Of a DNA stretch of 60,000 bases, positions 1-8,744 are shown in pieces. The stretch comes from Symsagittifera roscoffensis (taxonomy: Eukaryota; Xenacoelomorpha; Acoela; Convolutidae). The stretch covers positions 31,026,833-31,086,832 of the forward strand of contig NC_087062.1 of the NCBI RefSeq assembly GCF_963678635.1. The letters run 5' to 3'. Positions within the stretch are counted from its first letter, which is position 1, and every line of letters starts with the position of its first letter. Below the pieces are notes generated by a model, which did not search any database, was not told the origin of the DNA, and was given only the letters and a program-made list of their open reading frames with translations. A program made the translations under genes and the position numbers.

Positions 1-2
1 AC

Positions 3-2432
3 GGCGTTGTTGAGCGGCACAACGCAGTTCTTACAGACATGCTGGAGAAATTACTGGCCGATGAATCAGTTTCTTTGAGTAAAGATATTGTTTTACAGCA
101 TGCCGTTTTTGCTAAAAATAGCTTGGCTAACAACGATGGCTTCTCACCGTTTCAAGTCGCGTTTGGTTTTGGACCGCATGTCCCATCTGTTCTTACCAAT
201 AAACTGCCAGCTTTGGAATGCGAGACCACTTGCGAAGTTGTAGCGCAAAACTTGAATGCGTTGCATAAGTCTAGAAAATTATTTATCGAAGCTGATTGCA
301 GTAATCGCATCAGACGGGCTCTCAAAGCCAAAGTAGTGACTGACAAAGGGCCATTTGCTACTGGGAATAGCGTGTTTTATAAAAGGGACGGAGAACTGAA
401 ATGGCGAGGTCCTGCAAAAGTTATCGGTCAAGAAAGTAGTGTTGTTTTTGTGCGACATGGTGGCCGTGTTGTAAAAGTACACACTTCGCGATTGAAACGA
501 TGTGCAGATCAGTTTCAACAGATGTCAGAAGCAGAAGCTGGATTCGAGGAGAAAAAGGAAGTTTTTGGCGACAGTGGTTCAACAGACGCTGATCGCCAGG
601 TTGTTGTTGATGAAACTGATGATGAAGGCGAAAATACAGCTACAATTGAACCTGGTATCGAAAAAGGACTCCGTATTGATGTACCAGGCGATACAGCAGT
701 TAATTGTGTTCCAAACGACGTTGCTGAGACTATTTCTGAGGATTTATCACGAGAGTGCTTGAAACCTGCCGCTGGTCGACGGATTCGTTTTGTTTCACGC
801 CAATCTGGGTTTGAAGGAGAAGAAATTGAAGCGATTGTCAAAAGCAGAGGAGGAAAGTCGACAGGTGTTCATAAAGACTGGTGGAATATTGTTTATGAAT
901 CTCCCAAAGAAATTAAAGGGAATTTGGATTGCGTTGACGTGTCAAAACTGGAGGATGTAGAAGTCAGTGCTCTGAACGCGACTGCAGATGTCTATTTTGA
1001 AGCGAAAATGGATGAAATGAAGAGTTGGAAGAAAAACGAAGTATTTGAGGAAGTTATCGACGAAGGGCAAGAATATCTGTCCTGCAAGTGGGTGCTCACT
1101 CAGAAGCCAGATAGAAAGAAAGCACGACTCGTAGTTAGGGGTTTTGAAGATCCAGATCTTCATAACGTCATAAAGGATTCTCCGACTTGCTCCAAAGATA
1201 CTTTCAGGATAGTAGTATCACTCTGTGCCTCCAAGGCGTGGAAATGTAATTCGATGGATATAAGAACGGCGTTTTTACAAGGAAAACCTCTTACCCGTGA
1301 TGTATATGTTATGCCACCGCCGGAAGTTGGATTATCGGGGAAACTCTGGAAATTACGAAAATGCGTTTACGGGCTTGTTGACGCGGCTCGACACTGGTAT
1401 GATAAAGTTAAAGACGAAGTATTGGCCACAGGATGCTGTGTTTCAGAGTTTGATCCGTGTTTGTTTTACAAGAAAAATCAAGCGGGTGAAATAGTTGGAC
1501 TGTTAACTACCCATGTTGACGATTTTTTGTGGGCTGGCACCGAACAGTTTGAATATTCTGTGATGAAGTCGCTTGACGTGGTTTTCGACATCAGATCGAC
1601 AGAGACAGCTCCATTTCGTTATCTTGGGTTTGACTTATCGCAAACGGAAAGAGGAATTAAACTGGACTTATCCTCGTATGTAGAAGAATTGCGGGAGATT
1701 ATTGTGCCAAAACATGATTTTGTGGTCAACAAGTTTGCTAGGCGTGATATGCGTGCTATTCTGGGGAAGTTACAATGGGTCGCATCACAGGTTCGTCCTG
1801 ATGTGTCTTTTCAAGTATGTCAATTGCTTGGTTCGTCCAAAGATTGGCAGCGCTCACATTTCTTAGCTGTCAATAAAATTGTGAGAAAATTGAGGTATTC
1901 TGCATCTGATTCATATTTGATGTTCGAGAATCTTGGAAGTGCAGATGAGTGGAAACTGAACGTTTTTACCGATTCTTCTCTTGGAAATTTGCCTTGTGGT
2001 GGCACCCAGTCCGGTTATTTGGTCTTTTTACAGGCGTCTGACAAAAGACCTGCTCTTTTGAGCTGGAAGTCTCAGAAACTGAGACGTGTTGTCAGGAGCA
2101 CTTTATGCGGAGAAACAATTTCTTGTGTAAATGCAGTTGATGCTGCATTTCTTTGTCAAAAGATTATTTCTGAGTTAACGGGGGAAAATGTCAATATTCG
2201 AACATATACGGATAATCTTTCTTTAGTGCAAAACGTTTTCTCAACGAAAGTTCAGAAAGACAAGAGACTGAGAGTGGATATAGCGTATTTGCGTTCTTTG
2301 ATCAATGATGGAATTCTACACCAGTTAAAATGGGTTCCTACAGACGAGGAATTGGCAGATTGCCTAACAAAGTTATCTCCAAAGTCGTCGGAAAGTTTGC
2401 AACAATTTATGTTGGGCCAGAAAAGTATTTAG
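3..2432 (+). CDS. Ty1/copia retrotransposon pol, 5'-truncated by the window edge
   Basis: The frame is open from base 3, upstream of the first ATG at 39, so the element continues off the left edge. The first residues (GVVERHN) are the end of the integrase core. They are followed by an integrase C-terminal region with a basic stretch ending near residue 155, then an acidic linker. The copia reverse transcriptase starts near residue 345 (CKWVLTQKPD), with SMDIRTAFLQG near 405, the YGL motif near 445 and the catalytic HVDDF near 490, where most copia elements have YVDD. RNase H follows, with FTDSS near 643, CGETIS near 690 and YTDNLS near 724, then the usual LADCLTK end. There is no stop or frameshift in about 810 codons, so the copy is young or was active recently. 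No LTR was identified; a purine-rich run near 2630-2640 (ctggggaa) could be the polypurine tract. Gag, protease and most of integrase lie outside the window. Confidence 0.93.
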   Translation, partial: GVVERHNAVLTDMLEKLLADESVSLSKDIVLQHAVFAKNSLANNDGFSPFQVAFGFGPHVPSVLTNKLPALECETTCEVVAQNLNALHKSRKLFIEADCSNRIRRALKAKVVTDKGPFATGNSVFYKRDGELKWRGPAKVIGQESSVVFVRHGGRVVKVHTSRLKRCADQFQQMSEAEAGFEEKKEVFGDSGSTDADRQVVVDETDDEGENTATIEPGIEKGLRIDVPGDTAVNCVPNDVAETISEDLSRECLKPAAGRRIRFVSRQSGFEGEEIEAIVKSRGGKSTGVHKDWWNIVYESPKEIKGNLDCVDVSKLEDVEVSALNATADVYFEAKMDEMKSWKKNEVFEEVIDEGQEYLSCKWVLTQKPDRKKARLVVRGFEDPDLHNVIKDSPTCSKDTFRIVVSLCASKAWKCNSMDIRTAFLQGKPLTRDVYVMPPPEVGLSGKLWKLRKCVYGLVDAARHWYDKVKDEVLATGCCVSEFDPCLFYKKNQAGEIVGLLTTHVDDFLWAGTEQFEYSVMKSLDVVFDIRSTETAPFRYLGFDLSQTERGIKLDLSSYVEELREIIVPKHDFVVNKFARRDMRAILGKLQWVASQVRPDVSFQVCQLLGSSKDWQRSHFLAVNKIVRKLRYSASDSYLMFENLGSADEWKLNVFTDSSLGNLPCGGTQSGYLVFLQASDKRPALLSWKSQKLRRVVRSTLCGETISCVNAVDAAFLCQKIISELTGENVNIRTYTDNLSLVQNVFSTKVQKDKRLRVDIAYLRSLINDGILHQLKWVPTDEELADCLTKLSPKSSESLQQFMLGQKSI

Positions 2433-2970
2433 TTATATCGAGTGACTGCTCATGATAATATTTTTCTTGCCACCAGAAAGTCTCCGTATAGCACTTGTTA
2501 TTCCTTTCTTGAGTTATTTTCATTACTCTCTTTTTGTTCACAGCTGGATAATTCGTTACTGGACAACTATTCCAATATTCAGTAATCCATTCGCCGATCA
2601 TTGATGATCCATGCGAACTCAATAAGAAAGTCTGGGGAATATGTGACAGTATGTTAACTCTGTTGTTGTATTTCAGTGATATGTGTCCGGTGGGGTTTTA
2701 ATTAAAGTTCTACAAACCAGTGTTTTACAGGTTTGGGTAGTCCAGTTTCATAGAAGCTGCCATAAGTTATTTCGAATTTTCTATAAGGGCAAGCAAAAAT
2801 CCGATCTAGAAAAAACTTTATACAGCCTTGGTATGGCCTTATGCAACCTGTACACGGGACGTTGCTTGACTGATAGTGCTTTTTTAGTTGCTGTTTTGTA
2901 AGTTTATTTGGTTTATTGATGAGTTTTTTTTATGTTTTTAAGATTCAAGATTCGAATGCATCTCTAAAAA
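2433..2970. other. Spacer between copia pol and PITHD1
   Basis: No gene is supported here. The stretch should hold the 3' untranslated end and possibly the 3' LTR of the copia element, but no second LTR is present for comparison. The last 30 bases before the PITHD1 ATG look like a short leader, preceded by a possible 3' splice site (tttttaag at about 2936-2942). Confidence 0.4.
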
Positions 2971-3594
2971 ATGGGAGATCACTGTGCACCTGGAAAATGT
3001 GATTGCTCGTCTTCGGCAACTATTGATTCATCTGATTTGTTCAGCTTGTTTTTGAAAATTGACATGGATAATCTAGTATGCCTCAATGAGCTCGAGCCAG
3101 GAAGCGCTAAAACAGTCTTCAGGCCATGGGATGAGAGATTATCGACTGGGCCGTGCGTGAAAAGCGATGTTGATGAAGAACTGTTATTTAACATACCTTT
3201 CTGCGGAATAGTACGTCTTAAAAAGTTAACTGTCATAGGTCCGGATGATTCCTCTCATCCAAAAACGGTGCGGCTCTTTAACGCGAAAAAACCGCTCGAG
3301 TTTGACGAAGCTTCCAATATTGATGTAAGCCAAACCATAAAGCTAAGTATAGATACAGAAGGCGCATTGCATTATCCGGTAAAGCAAACAAAGTTTCAGA
3401 ATTTATCGATGCTTTCACTTCATTTTTCCGATAATTTTGGAGATGATTCGACACAAATAAATTTTATTGGGTTGCAAGGTGACTACATAAGAGATTTCCG
3501 CCCCGAGTTAACGATAACGAGTTACGAAATTGCGGCGAACCCAGCTGATCACAAAGCGTCATCCCAAAATTTTGTTCCACACGGAATTTCCTGA
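2971..3594 (+). CDS. PITHD1: PITH domain-containing protein 1 homologue
   Basis: This is an intact, intronless 207-residue frame; the human protein has 211 residues. The order matches PITHD1: a His/Cys-rich start (MGDHCAPGKCDC), then the PITH domain, a jelly-roll fold shared with the thioredoxin-like protein TXNL1. Conserved blocks include DxDEELLFNIPF (about residues 66-75), DDSSHPKTVRLF (about 91-102), NFGDDSTQINFIGLQG (about 156-171) and EIAANPADH (about 189-197). PITHD1 proteins are cytosolic; TXNL1's PITH domain binds the proteasome, and PITHD1 has been linked to proteasome function and cell differentiation, so a proteasome-related role is inference. The start has a good context (aaaATGG). 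AATAAA at 3632-3637 is a plausible polyadenylation signal, 38 bases after the stop. The single exon could mean a retrocopy, but no poly(A) relic is visible. The 3' two-thirds is repeated immediately downstream. Confidence 0.93.
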   Translation: MGDHCAPGKCDCSSSATIDSSDLFSLFLKIDMDNLVCLNELEPGSAKTVFRPWDERLSTGPCVKSDVDEELLFNIPFCGIVRLKKLTVIGPDDSSHPKTVRLFNAKKPLEFDEASNIDVSQTIKLSIDTEGALHYPVKQTKFQNLSMLSLHFSDNFGDDSTQINFIGLQGDYIRDFRPELTITSYEIAANPADHKASSQNFVPHGIS

Positions 3595-4850
3595 AGATTG
3601 TTTGAATTATTCAGTGAACAATACTCAGTTGAATAAACTGTTGCAGTTCCGTTTATAAAATATCCATTTGCTGACCAATTCCACTACCACTGTTATATTG
3701 GGATTAGTACCCTTGCGATAAGCAAGGGTATTGCAATCGGGTACCAGACTTTTTTCCCGTAAATCACTTTGTTCACAGGACGTCTGGCCTCATCTCTAGT
3801 GGTACCTTGTATCATAATGTAAATTGTTTCTGTTGCAAATAATTAATTTTTCGGCCAATTATTTGTCTGATTATCTTTTTTCGGCTAAGTTGGCAAATCT
3901 TGGAATTGTTTTTTTTTGCTGCGCGCATACTTTTAATGTTGCTTTATCACGTTCTTCTTTTTACACATGATCCTTCTAAACGTGCGTTTCAGGGCCTGAA
4001 ACGCACGTTAATGCATGTCTCAGGTCTTCCCCACCATATTTGTCATAGGTCCGGATGATTCCTCTCATCCAAAAACGGTGCGGCTCTTTAACGCGAAAAA
4101 ACCGCTCGAGTTTGACGAAGCTTCCAATATTGATGTAAGCCAAACCATAAAGCTAAGTATAGATACAGAAGGCGCATTGCATTATCCGGTAAAGCAAACA
4201 AAGTTTCAGAATTTATCGATGCTTTCACTTCATTTTTCCGATAATTTTGGAGATGATTCGACACAAATAAATTTTATTGGGTTGCAAGGTGACTACATAA
4301 AAGATTTCCGCCCCGAGTTAACGATAACGAGTTACGAAATTGCGGCGAACCCAGCTGATCACAAAGCGTCATCCCAAAATTTTGTTCCACACGGAATTTC
4401 CTGAAGATTGTTTGAATTATTCAGTGAACAATACTCAGTTGAATAAACTGTTGCAGTTCCGTTTATAAAATATCCATTTGCTGACCAATTCCACTACCAC
4501 TGTTATATTGGGATTAGTACCCTTGCGATAAGCAAGGGTATTGCAATCGGGTACCAGACTTTTTTCCCGTAAATCACTTTGTTCACAGGACGTCTGGCCT
4601 CATCTCTAGTGGTACCTTGTATCATAATGTAAATTGTTTCTGTTGCAAATAATTAATTTTTCGGCCAATTATTTGTCTGATTATCTTTTTTCGGCTAAGT
4701 TGGCAAATCTTGGAATTGTTTTTTTTGCTGCGCGCATACTTTTAATGTTGCTTTATCACGTTCTTCTTTTTACACATGATCCTTCTAAACGTGCGTTTCA
4801 GGGCCTGAAACGCACGTTAATGCATGTCTCAGGTCTTCCCCCACCATATT
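3231..4850 (+). repeat. 810-bp direct tandem duplication covering the 3' part of PITHD1
   Basis: Bases 3231-4040 are repeated at 4041-4850. Only about three differences were found by eye: one substitution (g to a at 4301, turning Arg into Lys), one T fewer in a T-run near 4720 and one extra C near 4840. The unit contains codons 87 to stop of PITHD1, its 3' region with the polyadenylation signal, a truncated SINE with the head hairpin cccttgcgataagcaaggg (3710-3728 and 4520-4538), and the left part of a foldback element. Copy 1 ends inside the foldback; copy 2 runs on into the complete foldback. The near-identity points to a recent event. Confidence 0.95.
4015..4404 (+). pseudogene. Duplicated 3' fragment of PITHD1 (5' part missing)
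   Basis: The second copy of the 810-bp duplication keeps PITHD1 codons 88-207 in frame with a single Arg-to-Lys change. It lacks the N-terminal third of the PITH domain and has no PITHD1 promoter. An ATG at 4015, contributed by the foldback sequence at the end of copy 1, happens to be in frame and would give a 129-residue chimera (about 10 foreign residues plus the domain fragment). Without the first strands the PITH fold should be incomplete, so I treat it as a gene fragment. It could still serve as an alternative 3' exon. Confidence 0.8.
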
Positions 4851-4942
4851 TTGATTAAAAAAACCAATTTATAAAGTAATTGGTTTTTTAATCAAAATAT
4901 GGAGGGGGAAGACCTGAGACATGCATACACGTACGTTTCAGG
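4788..4942. repeat. Foldback element with nested palindromes
   Basis: Two nested structures are visible. Bases 4788-4818 form a near-perfect palindrome with 15-bp arms (aacgtgcgtttcagg, centre g). The right half of that palindrome opens a second, larger foldback. Its left arm (4804 to about 4870) starts cctgaaacgcacg and runs through ggtcttcccccaccatatt. Its right arm (about 4877-4942) is the near-complete reverse complement and ends in cgtttcagg. The loop is about 6 bases (ataaag). It encodes no protein. The size and structure fit a small MITE or foldback element. Confidence 0.85.
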
Positions 4943-5099
4943 CACACAAATTTATGGTACTCGGAATAGTCAAATATTTGACTTTTTGACCGTTTTTGAA
5001 ATTTTGTCTGTTCTTAAAATTTAACCCCAAACTTGAAATTGTGTGTTCAATGGAGGTAACAGGTAGTGGAACTAATATAGTGGGACCCCCAAATTTGTT

Positions 5100-6720
5100 T
5101 TACTGATATTTATTTTTCTCGGACCGTGTTTTTTAAAAATTTTTGAGTTTTCTCGAAAACTACCCGGGCATATCTGACTTTTTGAGTTCAATTCGAAGAT
5201 CGGGTTGCCAGAAGCTCATTTGATACTTCAATTATGCCCCATTTTTTTGACACCAATATTTATTGGTTCTCGGAAAAGTCAAATTTTTGATTTTTTGATC
5301 GTTTTTTAAAACATTTCGAGCATCTCGTGAACTAAGAACTGGCTGCGAAAATTTTTCCACTAAGCTTGTAATTAGCAAGCGTTATTAAATCGCAATGTAG
5401 ATTTTTTTTCAGGTTAACAACTAGTTAAACAAAATCAGTTGAATCACTTATGATGCTGCTGTGCTGACATGCTCAATTTCATGGAAATTCAAATTTAACT
5501 ACTGTGTAGGTACTTGTTACTACAGTGTAGTTTCAGGGGGGACTTGAAACTTTTAAAGTTTTTCACGAAATTAGTTTTTTTTAAGCTCAACTGGTGTCTG
5601 CTCAAAGGTTGTTTCCGCTTTATAAGTTTTGATCAGTTATAAGTTTGAATTTGAAATGTCTTGATTGGCATATTTGCCTCGTTTTCAACTTTGATAAAAA
5701 TAGGTATTTTGAGTGTGTATGGAATTGGGTTTTTAAAACTATTTATAGACGCTTGGGAAAATATTATCACTTTTTGTAAAAAGTTTTTTTCTCAACAACC
5801 TTTCTACCGATTTTCAAAAAAAAAAGATAGAAAGACCGCCTATATTAATGTGAGCCTGCATACTCCTGTGGTCTCTTTTTGCTTTGTCCCTTTATCTACA
5901 GCCTTCGAAAAGTCTGTGCGGGAACATCTGACTGATGTTTTTGATATTTTAGTTTTCTCAAAGCTTAACATATAAGATTTTCGTTTCAATGAATAAAACG
6001 GATTTGAAACACTTTCCTCTATAAGCGGCTACGCCCAAACTTTCTTTTACATTTAAAACTATTTAAAACTATTGAATATTTTTTTAAACTTTTCTTGAAA
6101 ACCAACCTCCCAAACCTGAGGTTGTGGTTTCACTTAAGATAACGGGCATTGGGAAGCTCATATATATTAGATACAAATCACAATTTTTTTTACACAAAAT
6201 TATCATCCTTGGAAAACTCAGATTTTTTGTTGTTTTTTGTCGTTTTTATGAATTTTACTAAAAAATACATTACCATATTTGGATTTAGGTTCAACTTAAA
6301 GCACGGGCTGTGGGAAGCTCCTTTGCATACGCGACTACGGCCAATTTTATGGACAGAAAAAATAAGGGCTCTCAGAAAAATGAAAATTTTGTAATTTTGG
6401 CAGTTTTTTGAAACTTTTCGACTTCTCTCGAGAACTATCCTGCTAAACCTGGGTTTTTGGGTTCAAACGAATTTACCTGTTTGGATAAATTTTTCTGCAT
6501 AAATGGCTACGCCCAATTTTCTTAAAACAAAAAACTATGATCCTCGGAAAAAGCTATTTATTCTCGTTTTTTGTACTTTTTTCTTTGACCGTATTTATTT
6601 GACCGAAAAAACTCTCCCTTCAAATCTGAGATGAAAATTTCAATGAGATGAAAAAGTTCAATTTTTTAATGATTATGTTGTATCACTAGTGGTGCGAAGC
6701 TCCACTTCGCCTTTTTTGTA
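5100..6720 (+). repeat. Degenerate ~165-bp repeats ending in a SINE-A tail hairpin
   Basis: The same phrases recur with drift: ctcgaaaactaccc, ggttcaatcgaa, gggaagctc, ggctacgcccaattttt, and ggaaaagtcaaatttttgat followed by ttttttgaccgtttttt. Clear unit starts lie near 5150, 6089 and 6424, spaced by about one or two 165-bp units. Bases 5364-5380 hold a head-like hairpin (gcttg...caagc), followed by a stretch shared with about 40440-40560 (aacaaaatcagttgaatca, tgctgacatgctcaa). The block ends with a tail hairpin gcgaagctccacttcgc at 6694-6710. A homologous block lies at about 40430-41620. No coding capacity is seen. Confidence 0.7.
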
Positions 6721-7560
6721 AATTATCTTTGCATTTTGATTGAAAATTTTCCTGAAAATATTTTTTATCTTCGTTGATTGCTCAAATTTTTTCGGTTCCC
6801 GAGAAATCACGTTTTCAAGTTTTATCACAATTTAATAAGAGTCTGAAAGCTTTTCCAAAGAGTCGATTTGAATTAAATTTGTTTTTCTGGATTGAACGAT
6901 TGATGGCAGCAAGTGATATACGTGCGTTCTAATGAAATTGAATAAATAAGTTACACAGGAATCTCATTTAAAAAATAAGTAAATATACAGAAAAAATTAT
7001 TCTTTTTAAAATTTTTGTTATGGAAAACGCATTTGGATGTTTTTGGTCTTTTTAGGGTCTTGTTTCTATTTTATGGACTCGAAGATCTTAAAATAGCTGC
7101 TTATTGGAGCTACGTAGATGTTTTTTTTATTGTTCGTTGAATTTCTCACTAACCTTTCTGACCAAATGTTCTGTCCTACTTGCACAGCAACCGGCTATCC
7201 TTATTTAAATCTTTGTTTTCAGAGAATAAAGACGATGAAGTTTTCTTTTTTTTGAATGCTATAATTTTATTAACGGCAGAATGTATGAACAGCAAACCTA
7301 AAAAAAAAAGAGTTCGATTTTCATCAATTCCATTGTCTGGCTTTTGATTCTTCAGTTTTTTTTGTCTGTTTTTTTTCCAGTAGTTGTGGCACCGAAAACC
7401 TCAAGAATCCTTATTCTCTAAATTTTGTTGTTTTGCTGTTGGTGTTTTTTGCCTTAATTGGATGATCGAATTTTAAATCTGGAAGGTTTTTTAGGAGCCA
7501 AAAAGTTCTTGAACTAAAAAAAAAATTGACTGTAACATATAAATTTCTTCATTTTACTGT
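6721..7560. other. AT-rich spacer, no feature recognised
   Basis: There are no open frames with recognisable content on either strand, only long T and A runs. Confidence 0.5.
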
Positions 7561-7564
7561 CAAC

Positions 7565-8030
7565 TAGGTAACAATTGCAAAAGCAAAGGTCTTTAATTGG
7601 GAACTAGACTTTTTTCTCGTAAACATGTCTTTTCTTACTTCTGAAGTTACTTTATTAGTGAACCTTCGCAATTTCGAGGCTGCTCTCCATGTGGTCTACA
7701 GATAACGCGACTGTCTTTGTACTCTAAGGTCTGCGGATGAGTCTCGGTTGGACCTGTTTTTCAGTATGTATGAAATTGAAAAATTTTCCGTGAAAAAATG
7801 AATTTGCAGACTTTTGTTTATCTGCTTATGTTTTGTCGCCTTATTAGTCATATTTTAGGTTTTTCTTGTCCGGCCAGCAATTTTTGTTATAGATACAAGT
7901 TTTTGATGTTTTCCTGTAATTATAAAATTATTAGCCCTGATTTTTGTTCGTTTCGCTTAAAAGATTCGTTCGGCCAAAATGATTTCGGCTGATGTTTTAT
8001 TGGCTTAGTCCTTTTAATTTCAGTTAATTC
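7565..8030 (+). mobile_element. SINE-A copy (tRNA-like head)
   Basis: A degenerate head (ttgcaaaagcaaagg, then ggaactagacttttttctcg) is followed by a tRNA-like stretch at about 7690-7760 (ggtctacagataacgcgactg ... ctctaaggtctgcggatgag). The body matches other copies: tttatctgcttatgttttgtcg, ccggccagcaatttttg, ttcggccaaaatgatttcggct. The 12.85-13.3 kb copy has the same segment order. The tail hairpin is not clear here; a weak relic lies near 8464-8492. Confidence 0.6.
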
Positions 8031-8744
8031 ATGGGCAAAATTTTTGGTTACACAAAAAATTCAACTAGTTTGTCTTGCAAAAGTTCAATGTTTCAAAAAG
8101 ACAAAAAAAGATCGAAAAAGACAGGGAAAAAAGATAGATAGATTGAAAAAAGGCTAAAAAACAGAAAAAAGATAGAAAATCCAGATAAAAATAATGAGAA
8201 AGAAAAATTGGAGACAACTGTTTGACAGTCGTACAAAATTTTTCAAAAGTTTTTTTAATGTTACAAATTTCTCATGGCATTTTTTTGTTTTCGGCTTAAT
8301 GAACGCATTGTTGGCCTAGTGGTGGCTTGTTAAAAAAATGAAGACTTATTTAATGCTGTTTGTAGTGTTTCTTGACTATTTTTCTGATTTTTTTTCCATT
8401 CACCGAAATATATATATTTTTCGATTTTGTTATTTCGTCTCATTGTTTACAATGCTGTGATTGCGTTGTATCAAAAGTGAGGCTCGCCTATGTGTTTGAA
8501 TTTGTTTTCTAAAGAAACGCATCTCATCGACCACGGCAAGTGATGCAAATATCTACTCACTATATATAGCTCAACACAATTGTTGACAAGATGTAAGCTT
8601 CCTAAACTCTTTGGTATAATTACCAGTTTAATATTGTTATTGAAAGCGATATAACAGTTTTTGAAAGACATCAAGTTTGAATTATGATACTTGTGGTCAA
8701 ATTTTTGCTAGTGAATTAAATTTTCGTAAAATGCAATTAGACAG
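8031..8744. other. AT-rich region downstream of the MDR gene
   Basis: A purine-rich low-complexity run occupies about 8098-8210 (aaaaagacaaaaaaagatcg repeats). The remainder probably contains the 3' untranslated region of the minus-strand MDR gene. No clean AATAAA was found on the minus strand close to the stop. Confidence 0.4.

Noticed and set aside
4634-4858. A 74-codon ORF in the duplicated 3' region
   Set aside because: It lies within SINE and foldback sequence. Copy 1 of the same duplication has a one-base length difference that changes the frame.
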